A stretch of 64,000 bases of DNA, from the NCBI RefSeq assembly GCF_012034175.1, contig NZ_JAATEJ010000003.1:1-64000 (forward strand), given 5' to 3'. Under the pieces are notes generated by a model. It had not been told where the DNA came from and searched no databases. It saw only the letters and a list, made by a program, of their open reading frames with translations. This DNA comes from Actinacidiphila epipremni (lineage in GTDB: Bacteria; Actinomycetota; Actinomycetes; Streptomycetales; Streptomycetaceae). Positions 41,843-49,415 of the stretch are shown here, one piece after another. Within the stretch, counting starts at the first letter, position 1, and each line of letters begins with the position of its first letter. Both the position numbers and the translations under genes were made by a program.

Positions 41843-42952
41843 GTGAAGGTGGCGCATGTCATTACGGGGTTGGGGGTTGGCGGGGCGGAGGTGCAGCTCA
41901 GGTTGTTGTTGCGGGAGTTGGTGGGGGTCAGGTGCGAGGTTGTGGCGTTGACGAATGCGGGGGAAGTGGCGGAGGGGATTCGGGCGGACGGGGTTGGGGT
42001 CACGGATCTGGGGATGCGGGGGAATCGGGACCTGGGGGTGGTGCCGCGGCTCGTGCGGTTCATCCGGGCGGGGCGGTTCGACGTGGTGCATACGCACCTT
42101 TACCGCGCCTGCGTCTATGGCAGGGTCGCCGCGCGGCTGGCGGGGGTGCGGGCGGTCGTGGCCACCGAGCATTCGCTCGGGGACTCGCAGATCGAGGGGC
42201 GGCCCCTCGGGGCGGGGACGCGGGCGCTCTACCGGGCGACGGAGCGGTTGGGGGCGGGCACCGCCGCGGTGTCCACGACCGTGGCGGAGCGGCTGCGGGA
42301 CTGGGGCGTGCCCGCAGACCGCATCCACCTGGTGCCCAACGGCATCGACCCCGCCCCTTTCCGCTTCGACCCGGCAGTACGTGCCGCCGCCCGGCGCCGG
42401 CTGGGGCTGGGGAGGGCGGACTACGTCGTCGCCGGCGTCGGCCGCCTCGTGCCCGGCAAGCGGTTCGACCGGCTCGTGCGGGCGGTCGCCGCGAACCCTG
42501 GCACGTATCTGCTGCTCGCCGGTGCGGGCCCGGAGCGCGGCAATGTGCTGCGGATCGCCGCGCAGTCGGGTGCGGCCGACCGGGTGCGGATCGTCGGGGA
42601 CGCGGACGGCGGGCCGGGGGTGCCGGCGGTGCTGGCCGCCGCCGACCTGTTCGTCTCGCCGAGCGCCGAGGAGGCGTTCGGGCTCGCCGTGGTGGAGGCC
42701 CTGGCCGCGGGGCTGCCCGTCCTCTACGCGGCCTGCCCGGCGATCGAGGACCTGCCGCCGCAGGACGCGCCCGGCGCGTGCCGTACGGGCGGCTCCGCCG
42801 AGGAGATCGCCGCCGCGATCGGGCGGCAGCGCGCGGCGGGCCCGGTACGGCTCGCGGTGCCCGCGGCGGTCGGGCACTACCACATCGCCCACACCGCGGA
42901 CCGGGTCATGGACCTGTACGCCACGGCCCTCGCGTCCGCCCGGAAGAAATGA
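41843..42952 (+). CDS. Glycosyltransferase family 4 protein
   Basis: This 369-residue GT-B transferase has VAHVITGLGVGGAEVQLRLLLREL at the N-terminus and the GRFDVVHTHLYRACVYGRVAARLAG and LVPNGIDPAPFRFDP motifs. The donor-binding half has VAGVGRLVPGKRFDRLVRA and the E-x7-E motif in PSAEEAFGLAVVEALAAGLPVL. GTG 41843 is the start that gives a complete N-terminus. No good ribosome binding site is visible because the upstream sequence is repeat-derived. It restarts the cluster after the repeat array and overlaps the next gene (ATGA). Confidence 0.88.
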   Translation: MKVAHVITGLGVGGAEVQLRLLLRELVGVRCEVVALTNAGEVAEGIRADGVGVTDLGMRGNRDLGVVPRLVRFIRAGRFDVVHTHLYRACVYGRVAARLAGVRAVVATEHSLGDSQIEGRPLGAGTRALYRATERLGAGTAAVSTTVAERLRDWGVPADRIHLVPNGIDPAPFRFDPAVRAAARRRLGLGRADYVVAGVGRLVPGKRFDRLVRAVAANPGTYLLLAGAGPERGNVLRIAAQSGAADRVRIVGDADGGPGVPAVLAAADLFVSPSAEEAFGLAVVEALAAGLPVLYAACPAIEDLPPQDAPGACRTGGSAEEIAAAIGRQRAAGPVRLAVPAAVGHYHIAHTADRVMDLYATALASARKK

Positions 42953-43554
42953 GCACCCCCATGAAGGCACCCCGCTGGCTCCCGCTGCCCTTGGGCATCG
43001 GCGTCGGCCTGCTCGGCGGCCTCGGTTACGGACTCGCGGCGACCCCGCAATATGCCGCGACGAGTTACGTGATGGTCGTACCGCAGCACGCGGACTCCCC
43101 CACCGCACTGGGCTTCGCGCAGGCGTACGGGCGCGTCGTCACCGGCGACGCCGTCCTGGCCGGGGCGCGGGCCGCCGCCGGTGCGCCGGTGGACCGGCTG
43201 CGCGGCCATGTGCAGTCGCAGACCTCGCCGGACGCTCCGATGATCTCGGTGACCGGCACGGCGTCCGGCGGTGCCGCCGCGGCCCGTTACGCCAACGCCG
43301 TGGCCCAGTCCCTCACCGCGACCGCCAACCGCACCGCCGCGACGACGGGCGTCCGCCTGCTGGTCTTCTCCACCGCCTCCGCGCCGGACGCGCCCTCTTC
43401 CCCCTCGGTGCCCCTCGCGACGGCCGTGGGCGCCAGCGCGGGCGGCCTGCTGGGCGCGCTGGTGCTGCTGGTCCGCCCGGCGGCGCGGCGCGAGGAGTCC
43501 GCGGCGGCCGTCCCGCCGCCGGCGAAGTCCCTGCCGGCGCGGGAGACGGTGTGA
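42949..43554 (+). CDS. Wzz/YveK-like chain-length determinant protein
   Basis: This 201-residue protein has two membrane spans: WLPLPLGIGVGLLGGLGYGLAAT near the N-terminus and LATAVGASAGGLLGALVLLV near 165-185. An extracytoplasmic domain lies between them and contains YAATSYVMVVPQH and ARYANAVAQSLTATAN. This is the Wzz topology, shortened and without an attached BY-kinase domain. It should set polysaccharide chain length with the Wzy-like protein. No tyrosine kinase partner is present in this window. It is coupled to both neighbours through ATGA/GTGA overlaps. Confidence 0.8.
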   Translation: MSTPMKAPRWLPLPLGIGVGLLGGLGYGLAATPQYAATSYVMVVPQHADSPTALGFAQAYGRVVTGDAVLAGARAAAGAPVDRLRGHVQSQTSPDAPMISVTGTASGGAAAARYANAVAQSLTATANRTAATTGVRLLVFSTASAPDAPSSPSVPLATAVGASAGGLLGALVLLVRPAARREESAAAVPPPAKSLPARETV

Positions 43555-44756
43555 CAGCGCCTGCCGGGACCGTCCCGCGCCGGGGCGGCGGGGTCGAAGA
43601 CGCCGCCCATGTACCGGCAGGTGCCTTCGACGTCACCATTTGCCGCGACCCCGGCGCCTTCGCCGCGCTCGGCGACGAATGGCGCGCGCTGCACCGCAGG
43701 TGCCCGCAGGCGACCGGCTTCCAGACGCACGCCTGGCTGCACTCCTGGTGGCTCTCCTACCGCACGTCCCGCGACCGGCTCCGGGTCGTCCTTGTCCGCC
43801 GCGACGGGATCCTCGTGGGGGCCGCGCCCCTCATGCGGTCCTACCGGCCCTGGCCGGTCGTCGTGCCGCTCGGCGGCGGCATCACGGACTACGCCGACGT
43901 CCTCGTCGACGCCCGCGCCCCTGACGGGGTCGTCGAGGCGCTGGCCCGCGGAGTGCGCAGGGCGGGGCGCGGGGCGGTCGTGACGTGGGGGGAGGTGCGG
44001 CCGGGGGCGGCGGTCCTGGGGCTGTACGACGCCTGGCGCGGGCCCAAGCGGCGCGGCGTCGGCTCGGTGTGCCTGGAGCTGCCCGGACTGGCCATGGACG
44101 GGCTGATCGGCCGGGTGGGCAGTTCGCGCGGGCAGCGCATCCGGGCCGACCTGCGCAAGCTGGACGCCGCCGGCGTGACGGAGCGGGACGCGGCCCCGCA
44201 CGAGGTGCCGGACGCCGTCGCGACCATGCTGCGGCTGCACCATATGCAATGGCGCGGCCGTGGGGTGACGCCCGAGCACGTACGGGCACGGTTCGCCGAG
44301 CACCTGGTGCGGGCGGCGACCGCCATGGTCGGGGACGGCGACGCGGTCGTCACCGAATTCCGCCTCGACGGCAGCGTCGTCGCCGTGAACTTCACCGTCC
44401 TGTCGCCCGCTCTGGCCGGCGGGTATCTGTACGGCGCCGACCCGGCGTTGCGCGATGCCAAGGTCGACGTCACGACGCTGCTGATGCGGCACGGCGTACG
44501 GCACGCGGCGGGCGCCGGGCGGCCGGTGCTGAGCCTGCTGCGGGGTGCGGAGCCGCACAAATTCCACTGGCGGCCCGAACACGTCGTCAACGAGCGGCTG
44601 CTGCTCGCCGGCCGCCCGCTCGCCCCTGTGCTGTACGCGCGGTACGCCCTCGCCGCCGCCCGCACCCGCCTGGCCCGTACGGCGGCGGCCCGGCTCCCCG
44701 CGCTGCGGTCCTGGCGCGGCCGGCTGCGGGAACTGCGGGCCCGGCGCGCTACCTAG
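43551..44756 (+). CDS. CelD/BcsL-type GNAT acyltransferase
   Basis: This 401-residue protein belongs to the Acetyltransf_6 group. It shows WRALHRRCPQATGFQTHAWLHSWWLSYR, LRVVLVRRDGILVGAAPLM, a central SSRGQRIRADLRKLDAAGV and VVTEFRLDGSVVAVNFTVLSPALAGGYLYGADPALRDAKVDVTTLLMRHGVRHA. Relatives are linked to bacterial cellulose and exopolysaccharide modification (acylation) or FemAB-like aminoacyl transfer. It likely decorates the polysaccharide. It starts inside the previous stop codon (GTGA). Its end overlaps the convergent GH26 gene by 8 bases. Confidence 0.85.
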   Translation: MTAPAGTVPRRGGGVEDAAHVPAGAFDVTICRDPGAFAALGDEWRALHRRCPQATGFQTHAWLHSWWLSYRTSRDRLRVVLVRRDGILVGAAPLMRSYRPWPVVVPLGGGITDYADVLVDARAPDGVVEALARGVRRAGRGAVVTWGEVRPGAAVLGLYDAWRGPKRRGVGSVCLELPGLAMDGLIGRVGSSRGQRIRADLRKLDAAGVTERDAAPHEVPDAVATMLRLHHMQWRGRGVTPEHVRARFAEHLVRAATAMVGDGDAVVTEFRLDGSVVAVNFTVLSPALAGGYLYGADPALRDAKVDVTTLLMRHGVRHAAGAGRPVLSLLRGAEPHKFHWRPEHVVNERLLLAGRPLAPVLYARYALAAARTRLARTAAARLPALRSWRGRLRELRARRAT

Positions 44757-46215
44757 CCTTGCGCGACGGCTGCGGTACGGGCGCGGCTCCCGGCGCCGGC
44801 GCGGCGGTCCTGCCCGGGCCCTTCGTCGGCGCGAGGACGGTCGGCACGGCGGCGGGCGTGGCACTGGGCTTCACCGCGGGCTTCGGGGTGGGCTGGGGAG
44901 TGAGCTTCGGGGTGGGCCGCACCGTGGGTGCGGCGGTCGTGGTGCCGCTCGGCGTGGCACTGGGCGACGGCGTGGCAAGAGGTGCCGGTTCACCGCTGGG
45001 CGACGCGCTCGGCGTCGACGTCGCCGTGACCGTCGCGGTCGCGGTCGGCGTCGCGGTCGGCGAAGGTGACACCGACGGGCTCGGCGACCCGGACGCCGTC
45101 GGCGTCACCGAAGGTGTCGGCTCCGCAGTAGGCGTCGGCTCGGCAGTGAGCGTGGGCGTGGGCGTGGCGGACGGCGTCACCAGCGCGGCGCCGAGCCCGG
45201 ACAGCAGCGTGCGGAAGACCTTCGACGACCGCGGGTTGTCCGCGCACTGCCACACGCCGTGCGGGCAGTAGTCGGTGATGGTCTGGTACATCGCGTCGTG
45301 GTCGCTCATCCAGCGCAGCATGAGCGCCACGTAGTCGGGGTTGTCGCCGTTGCGGAACAGGCCCCACTCCGGGTAGGACACCGCCTTGCCGTGCCGGGCG
45401 GCGAAGTCGACCTGGGCCTGGAGGCCGTAGGGCTCGGTGACCTGGCGGGCGAAGGACTCGCCGGGCGGCTGGTCGTAGGAGTCCATGCCGATGATGTCGA
45501 CGGTGCCGTCCCCCGGGTAGCACTCGGTCCACGGGATGTCGTCCGTGCCGCGGCTCGGCGCGAAGTCGAAGCGGAACCGCTGGCCCGGAACCGCGCGCAT
45601 GGCGGCGACGATGCGGTTCCAGTACGCCTTCCAGTCCTCGGGGTCGGGCCCGCAGCGGTGGCTGTAGGTCGTGCCGTTCATCTCCCAGCCGAGCACGACG
45701 ACCGTGTCCGGCACGCCGAGTTCGACCAGGTGCTCGGCGAGCCGGGTGAAGTGCTCGTCGAACGCGCCGGACGCGCCCTGCCGGATGAGGTCGCGGACCT
45801 CGCGGTCGGGGAGGTGGTCCTCGTTGCGGGCCTGCATCGGCACATTGAGCACGAAGAGCCGGTCCTGCTCGGCGCGCCGCCAGTCGGCCCACGGCTGGAG
45901 CAGGTCCTGCGGGCCCTCGATACCGTCCCAGTCGTCGCCGGGCAGGTAGGTGTGCCCGACCCGCACCGGGGTGCCGCCGAGCCACTGCGACAGCCCCGAG
46001 AGGGCCTGCACGCCCTGCTCGCCGGAGTCGGTGAAGGCGCCCAGGTACGGCAGGTCCAGCGGGACGGAGCGCCCGGCGGGAGAGGCGGAGCCGGCCGGAG
46101 CGGGCGCTCCGCCGAAGACGGAGCCGAGGGCGGTGGCCGTCAGGCCGGTCATGAGCAGGGCCGCCGTGGCGACGCCGACACCCGTGCCCGCCACCACCCG
46201 GCGTCGGTCGACCAT
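44749..46215 (-). CDS. Secreted GH26-type glycoside hydrolase with Pro/Thr tail
   Basis: This 488-residue protein has an N-terminal Tat-like or Sec signal (MVDRRRVVAGTGVGVATAALLMTGLTATALG). The TIM-barrel domain runs to about 355, with the acid/base Glu178 in LGWEMNG and nucleophile Glu283 in YPEWG, the beta-4/beta-7 pattern of clan A and GH26 mannanase-like enzymes. The last 130 residues are a Pro/Thr/Ser-rich linker with no second domain, ending in PSRKAR. AAGGAGT precedes the ATG. Lying convergent to the polysaccharide genes, it is a candidate to trim or release that polymer. Confidence 0.85.
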   Translation of the reverse strand: MVDRRRVVAGTGVGVATAALLMTGLTATALGSVFGGAPAPAGSASPAGRSVPLDLPYLGAFTDSGEQGVQALSGLSQWLGGTPVRVGHTYLPGDDWDGIEGPQDLLQPWADWRRAEQDRLFVLNVPMQARNEDHLPDREVRDLIRQGASGAFDEHFTRLAEHLVELGVPDTVVVLGWEMNGTTYSHRCGPDPEDWKAYWNRIVAAMRAVPGQRFRFDFAPSRGTDDIPWTECYPGDGTVDIIGMDSYDQPPGESFARQVTEPYGLQAQVDFAARHGKAVSYPEWGLFRNGDNPDYVALMLRWMSDHDAMYQTITDYCPHGVWQCADNPRSSKVFRTLLSGLGAALVTPSATPTPTLTAEPTPTAEPTPSVTPTASGSPSPSVSPSPTATPTATATVTATSTPSASPSGEPAPLATPSPSATPSGTTTAAPTVRPTPKLTPQPTPKPAVKPSATPAAVPTVLAPTKGPGRTAAPAPGAAPVPQPSRKAR

Positions 46216-46540
46216 GGTCACTCCTTGCGCGTCGGTTGCAACGACGGGAAGAACGTGCCTCGCCCATGGCAAGTCATAACGTATGAATTAATAAATGCGC
46301 GCGGTGGCCTAGACGCCGCGCGGGCGCCTTCCGGGCCGCCCGCCTGCGGCGCTCGGGCCGGAAAAACACTGACGTGACGTCAAATGCGTTCACGGCACAG
46401 GCACGGAAGGCCCACCCACCCTCACTCGGGCGGATGAATTTTCGGCCTGGGGTTGCCGATAATCCGCCGTTTCCCACCCCCCGCAGCTACATGATTGCCC
46501 GGCAGTCGACGGGTGACATAACGGACGAGAGGAGTCGGTC
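46216..46540. promoter_or_regulatory. Divergent region between GH26 and melC1
   Basis: There is no gene in these 325 bases. An AT-rich patch at 46271-46297 contains the inverted repeat TCATA-ACG-TATGA (46274-46286), a candidate operator or promoter for the GH26 gene. TGACGTGACGTCA (46370-46382) is a near-palindrome on the melC side. Promoters for both genes must lie here. GAGGAG 6 bases before GTG 46541 is the melC1 ribosome binding site. Confidence 0.45.
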
Positions 46541-47014
46541 GTGAGCGAAACCGGCATCACGGACAACGACCACCGGCCGGCCGCGCGCCGCGCCGTGACC
46601 CGCAGACGTGTGTTCCAGTCGGGCGTGACGGCCGTCGCCGCGGTGTCGGGGACCGCGGCGGCCCTCTATCCGCTGCTGACGGCCCCTCAGGAGAGCGGTG
46701 GGGCCGCGGCGGTCGCCGTGGGTCCCGGCGACCCACAGGACGGCCGGGGGGCCGTCACGACGGCCGTGGAGCCGCTCTTCGACGAGGTCTACCGGGGCCG
46801 CCGCATCCAGGGCTTCAGCGACCCGGGCGAGGACGGCGTGGCCATCACCGTGGACGGGACGCCGCTGCCGGTCATGCGCCGGGTGGACGGCAGCTGGATC
46901 AGCACCGCCAACCACTACCAGCCCTACACGACGCCACTGGCCACCGCCCGCGGCGCGGTCGACGTCATCGGGCAGGCGCAACTGTCCCGGGACCTCGCAC
47001 ACCACCACGCCTGA
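46541..47014 (+). CDS. melC1: Tyrosinase cofactor MelC1
   Basis: MelC1 is the copper chaperone and Tat-secretion partner of tyrosinase (157 aa, GTG start). The N-terminus has a twin-arginine signal (TRRRVFQSGVTAVAAVSGTAAALYPLL). The mature part has the family motif DEVYRGRRIQG, TPLPVMRRVDGSWISTANHYQPY and a His-rich C-terminus (LAHHHA) that donates copper. It precedes melC2 by 81 bases. MelC1 and MelC2 form a complex and leave the cell together. Confidence 0.95.
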   Translation: MSETGITDNDHRPAARRAVTRRRVFQSGVTAVAAVSGTAAALYPLLTAPQESGGAAAVAVGPGDPQDGRGAVTTAVEPLFDEVYRGRRIQGFSDPGEDGVAITVDGTPLPVMRRVDGSWISTANHYQPYTTPLATARGAVDVIGQAQLSRDLAHHHA

Positions 47015-47095
47015 CCCGCGCCCGGCCGGCCCGGCCGGCCCGCCACACGCGACCCGCCACTGACCCGCTCACCTCCACCGATCGGGGCGTCACCG

Positions 47096-47965
47096 GTGTA
47101 CACCCGCAAGAACCAGCGGAATCTGACCAGCAGCCAGCGCAGCCGCTTCGTCGAGGCGGTCATCGAGCTCAAGCGCGCCGGCCGCTACGACAAGTACGTC
47201 CGCCTGCACGCCGAATACTTCGCCTCGGACGGCGAGACCGGGCTCCGGGTGGCGCACATGGCACCGACGTTCTTCCCCTGGCACCGGCAGTTCCTGCTGG
47301 TGTTCGAGGGCGAACTGCGCGAGCTCGACCCCGGCGTCACCATTCCGTACTGGGACTGGACGGCCGACAACAAGACCACGTCCGCACTGTGGGGGGCGGA
47401 CTTCATGGGCGGTGACGGGCGGGACAGCGACGGGCAGGTGACGACCGGCCCGTTCGCGTACAGCACGGGCAACTGGCCCATCACCTACGGCGTCACGAAC
47501 GAGAAGTACCTCACGCGCAACATGGGGCGGCCGGACCGGCCCATCGCGCTGCCGACCAAGGCGGAACTGGACGGCGCGCTGTCCATCGCCACGTACGACA
47601 CCGCGCCGTGGAACTCCGCGGCCAGCACGCAGGGCTTCCGCAACAAGATCGAGGGGTGGACGGTCAGCGAGACCAAGGGCGGCTATCTGCACAACCGCGT
47701 GCACCAGTGGGTGGGCGGGCACATGGTGGGCGCGGCCTCGCCCAACGACCCGGTCTTCTGGCTGCACCACGCCTTCATCGACCTGATCTGGGTGCGCTGG
47801 CAGCGCCTGCATCCCACGTCCGGCTACCTGCCCGCCAAGCCGCTCGCCCAGGGCGACCCCGAGCACGGCCGGGCGATCAGCCTCGACGAGCCGATGCCGC
47901 CGTTCGGGGTGCGGCCGTCGCAGGTGCTGGACCACCGGCGGTACTACACCTACGAAGAGGCGTGA
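47096..47965 (+). CDS. melC2: Tyrosinase MelC2
   Basis: This type-3 copper enzyme hydroxylates tyrosine and oxidises DOPA to quinone, leading to melanin (289 aa, GTG start). Copper A ligands are H38, H54 and H63 (PWHRQF). Copper B ligands are H199, H203 (LHNRVHQWVGGH) and H225 (DPVFWLHHAFID). The fold lacks its own signal, as expected for a protein exported with MelC1. It is about 15 residues longer than classic MelC2 because of inserts near residue 190 and before the C-terminus. No strong ribosome binding site precedes the GTG. Confidence 0.97.
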   Translation: MYTRKNQRNLTSSQRSRFVEAVIELKRAGRYDKYVRLHAEYFASDGETGLRVAHMAPTFFPWHRQFLLVFEGELRELDPGVTIPYWDWTADNKTTSALWGADFMGGDGRDSDGQVTTGPFAYSTGNWPITYGVTNEKYLTRNMGRPDRPIALPTKAELDGALSIATYDTAPWNSAASTQGFRNKIEGWTVSETKGGYLHNRVHQWVGGHMVGAASPNDPVFWLHHAFIDLIWVRWQRLHPTSGYLPAKPLAQGDPEHGRAISLDEPMPPFGVRPSQVLDHRRYYTYEEA

Positions 47966-47993
47966 CGCCGCGACAGGGCCCGTCCATGCGAAA

Positions 47994-48027
47994 ACGGCCT
48001 CCCGCACCTCGTGGTGCGGGAGGCCGT
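47994..48027. terminator. Bidirectional terminator between melC2 and chaplin
   Basis: ACGGCCTCCCGCACC (47994-48008) and GGTGCGGGAGGCCGT (48013-48027) form a perfect 15-bp stem with a four-base loop. AAAA precedes it, so on the minus strand the hairpin is followed by TTTT, a classical terminator for the chaplin gene. It can also stop melC transcription. Confidence 0.9.
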
Positions 48028-48045
48028 GACGCGTCCGCGGACGGA

Positions 48046-48330
48046 CTACCAGTCGTCGCCGTTGTCGACGGGCGCCTGGACGGTGGTCTGCGAGGAGTTC
48101 TCGCACTGGTTGCCGAACGTCGGGTTCAGCAGGCCGATCACGTCGACGGTGTTGCCGCAGAGGTTGACCGGGACGTGGACCGGAACCTGGATCAGGTTGC
48201 CGGACAGCACGCCAGGGGAACCGACCGCGGCGGCCTGGGCGCCTGCGTCGGCCACCGCCATCCCGGCACCGCCGGCAATGACGGCGCCGGCGGCGGCGGT
48301 GACGGCCGCAACCTTTGCGATACGCGACAT
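48046..48330 (-). CDS. Short chaplin with acidic C-terminal extension
   Basis: This 94-residue precursor has a signal peptide (MSRIAKVAAVTAAAGAVIAGGAGMAVA). The chaplin domain SPGVLSGNLIQVPVHVPVNLCGNTVDVIGLLNPTFGNQCEN carries its two cysteines. About 15 extra residues (SSQTTVQAPVDNGDDW) follow the domain; short chaplins normally stop here. The ATG at 48330 has GGGAGA 5 bases upstream. The gene is separate from the main chaplin/rodlin block but lies beside the tyrosinase operon, and it ends in a shared terminator. Confidence 0.94.
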   Translation of the reverse strand: MSRIAKVAAVTAAAGAVIAGGAGMAVADAGAQAAAVGSPGVLSGNLIQVPVHVPVNLCGNTVDVIGLLNPTFGNQCENSSQTTVQAPVDNGDDW

Positions 48331-48340
48331 CGAAATCTCC

Positions 48341-48367
48341 CTGAGAGGTCTGAGAGGACTGAGAGGA
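48341..48367 (-). repeat. Three 9-bp direct repeats in the chaplin leader
   Basis: On the plus strand CTGAGAGGT, CTGAGAGGA and CTGAGAGGA follow one another. On the chaplin mRNA they read as CCTCTCAG units just upstream of the GGGAGA ribosome binding site. The CUCUC cores could pair with GGGAG, so they may influence translation. The rest of the upstream region to 48528 is unassigned. Confidence 0.75.
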
Positions 48368-48528
48368 AAAACCCGCCGCAATATGGTGCGGCTTTGGCGC
48401 ACTGGGCAACGGATCCGGATCACGGATGGTCACGCAAGTTGCGCTGTTCTGGTGATTCGGTATCGGATTACGCCGTTGGAGTGACAAGCATTCCGGAACC
48501 GGCCCCCGCGGCGGTTAGTGTCCGGCGC

Positions 48529-49032
48529 ATGAGCCAGACAAATACCGCGTCCGACGCGTCGATGCTGAGCCGGCTGGGGACCCTCGTGGTCATCCCGTGG
48601 TCCGGCGAGAACCAGGAGGACGGCCGGGACACCGCCTTCCTGATGGCCTACACCCTCGGCGACGGCGTCGGGGGCCCCGCGGACTCGCAGGCCGCCGTGC
48701 TCGCCGTCGCCAGGCAGGCGGGACTGCCGGTCGGCGGGGAGGTCCTCGACGTCGGCCGGGGGCAGAAGGCCCCCGTGAAGGTCCTCGTCGAGGGCGGCAA
48801 GGCGATCCTGACGATGCCGTACCTGCACGCCGTCTGCCCCGTGCCGGACGAGTGGACGGCCGCCGCCCGCTCCCGCGGCACGGTCTACGTCATCCTCGCC
48901 AGCCGGCCATGGCCCCAGGCCGCGCCCCGCCGCCCGATCACCGAGCGGGACCTCCAGGCCTTCGCCGCCGATCCGGCAGTGCTGACCACGGCCGCGCACT
49001 GCCGGATCCCGGTCGGCAGCCTCATCTCCTGA
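48529..49032 (+). CDS. DUF5949 family protein, function unknown
   Basis: This 167-residue cytosolic protein resembles the streptomycete DUF5949 family: LGTLVVIPWSGENQEDGRDTAFLMAYTLGDGVGGP, then KVLVEGGKAILTMPYLHAVCPVPDEWTAAARSRGTVYVILASRPWPQA, and a C-terminus with VGSLIS. No catalytic motif is visible. The ATG at 48529 lacks a strong ribosome binding site. It is divergent from the chaplin gene and convergent with the small secreted protein. Confidence 0.7.
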   Translation: MSQTNTASDASMLSRLGTLVVIPWSGENQEDGRDTAFLMAYTLGDGVGGPADSQAAVLAVARQAGLPVGGEVLDVGRGQKAPVKVLVEGGKAILTMPYLHAVCPVPDEWTAAARSRGTVYVILASRPWPQAAPRRPITERDLQAFAADPAVLTTAAHCRIPVGSLIS

Positions 49033-49062
49033 CCGCTCCTGATTGCCGCCGACCGCCCGCGG

Positions 49063-49326
49063 CTACTGGTTGACCAGTTCGTTCCCCGCGTTGACGGCGT
49101 CGGTGCCGGCCTGCACGGCCTTCTTCACGGCGGTGACCTTCTTGGCCACGCCGGACTGCGCGACGATCCCCTGCGTGGCCTGCTGGCCCACCGTCTGCGC
49201 GGTGACGGCGGTGCCGCTGAGGGTCGAGCCGAGGTCGGCGGCCTGGGCCGCCGCCGTCGCGGAGCTGGCTGCGGCGAGCAGGACCGAGCCTGCCGCCGCC
49301 TTGCTGATGATTCGGCGTACGTTCAT
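49063..49326 (-). CDS. Small secreted protein, function unknown
   Basis: This 87-residue precursor has a signal peptide (MNVRRIISKAAAGSVLLAAASSATAAAQA). The mature part is about 55 residues, helical and cysteine-free (VTAQTVGQQATQGIVAQSGVAKKVTAVKKAVQAGTDAVNAGNELV). The regular Val/Ala/Gln spacing suggests an amphipathic helix. I do not recognise the family. It may be another surface protein of the block that ends here. Confidence 0.65.
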   Translation of the reverse strand: MNVRRIISKAAAGSVLLAAASSATAAAQAADLGSTLSGTAVTAQTVGQQATQGIVAQSGVAKKVTAVKKAVQAGTDAVNAGNELVNQ

Positions 49327-49415
49327 GATCCTTACAACGAGTGACGGCCCCTCAGGGCACGCCGGCTCACCCCCACGAGCCCGTCCGGAACCCGCGGACG
49401 GGCCCGTGCGCCCCC

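Noticed and set aside
40572..41846. A 424-residue repetitive plus-strand frame through the palindromic repeat array
   Set aside because: Frames are open in several phases because the repeat periods are multiples of three. There is no signal peptide, ribosome binding site or codon bias, and the repeat hairpins explain the sequence.
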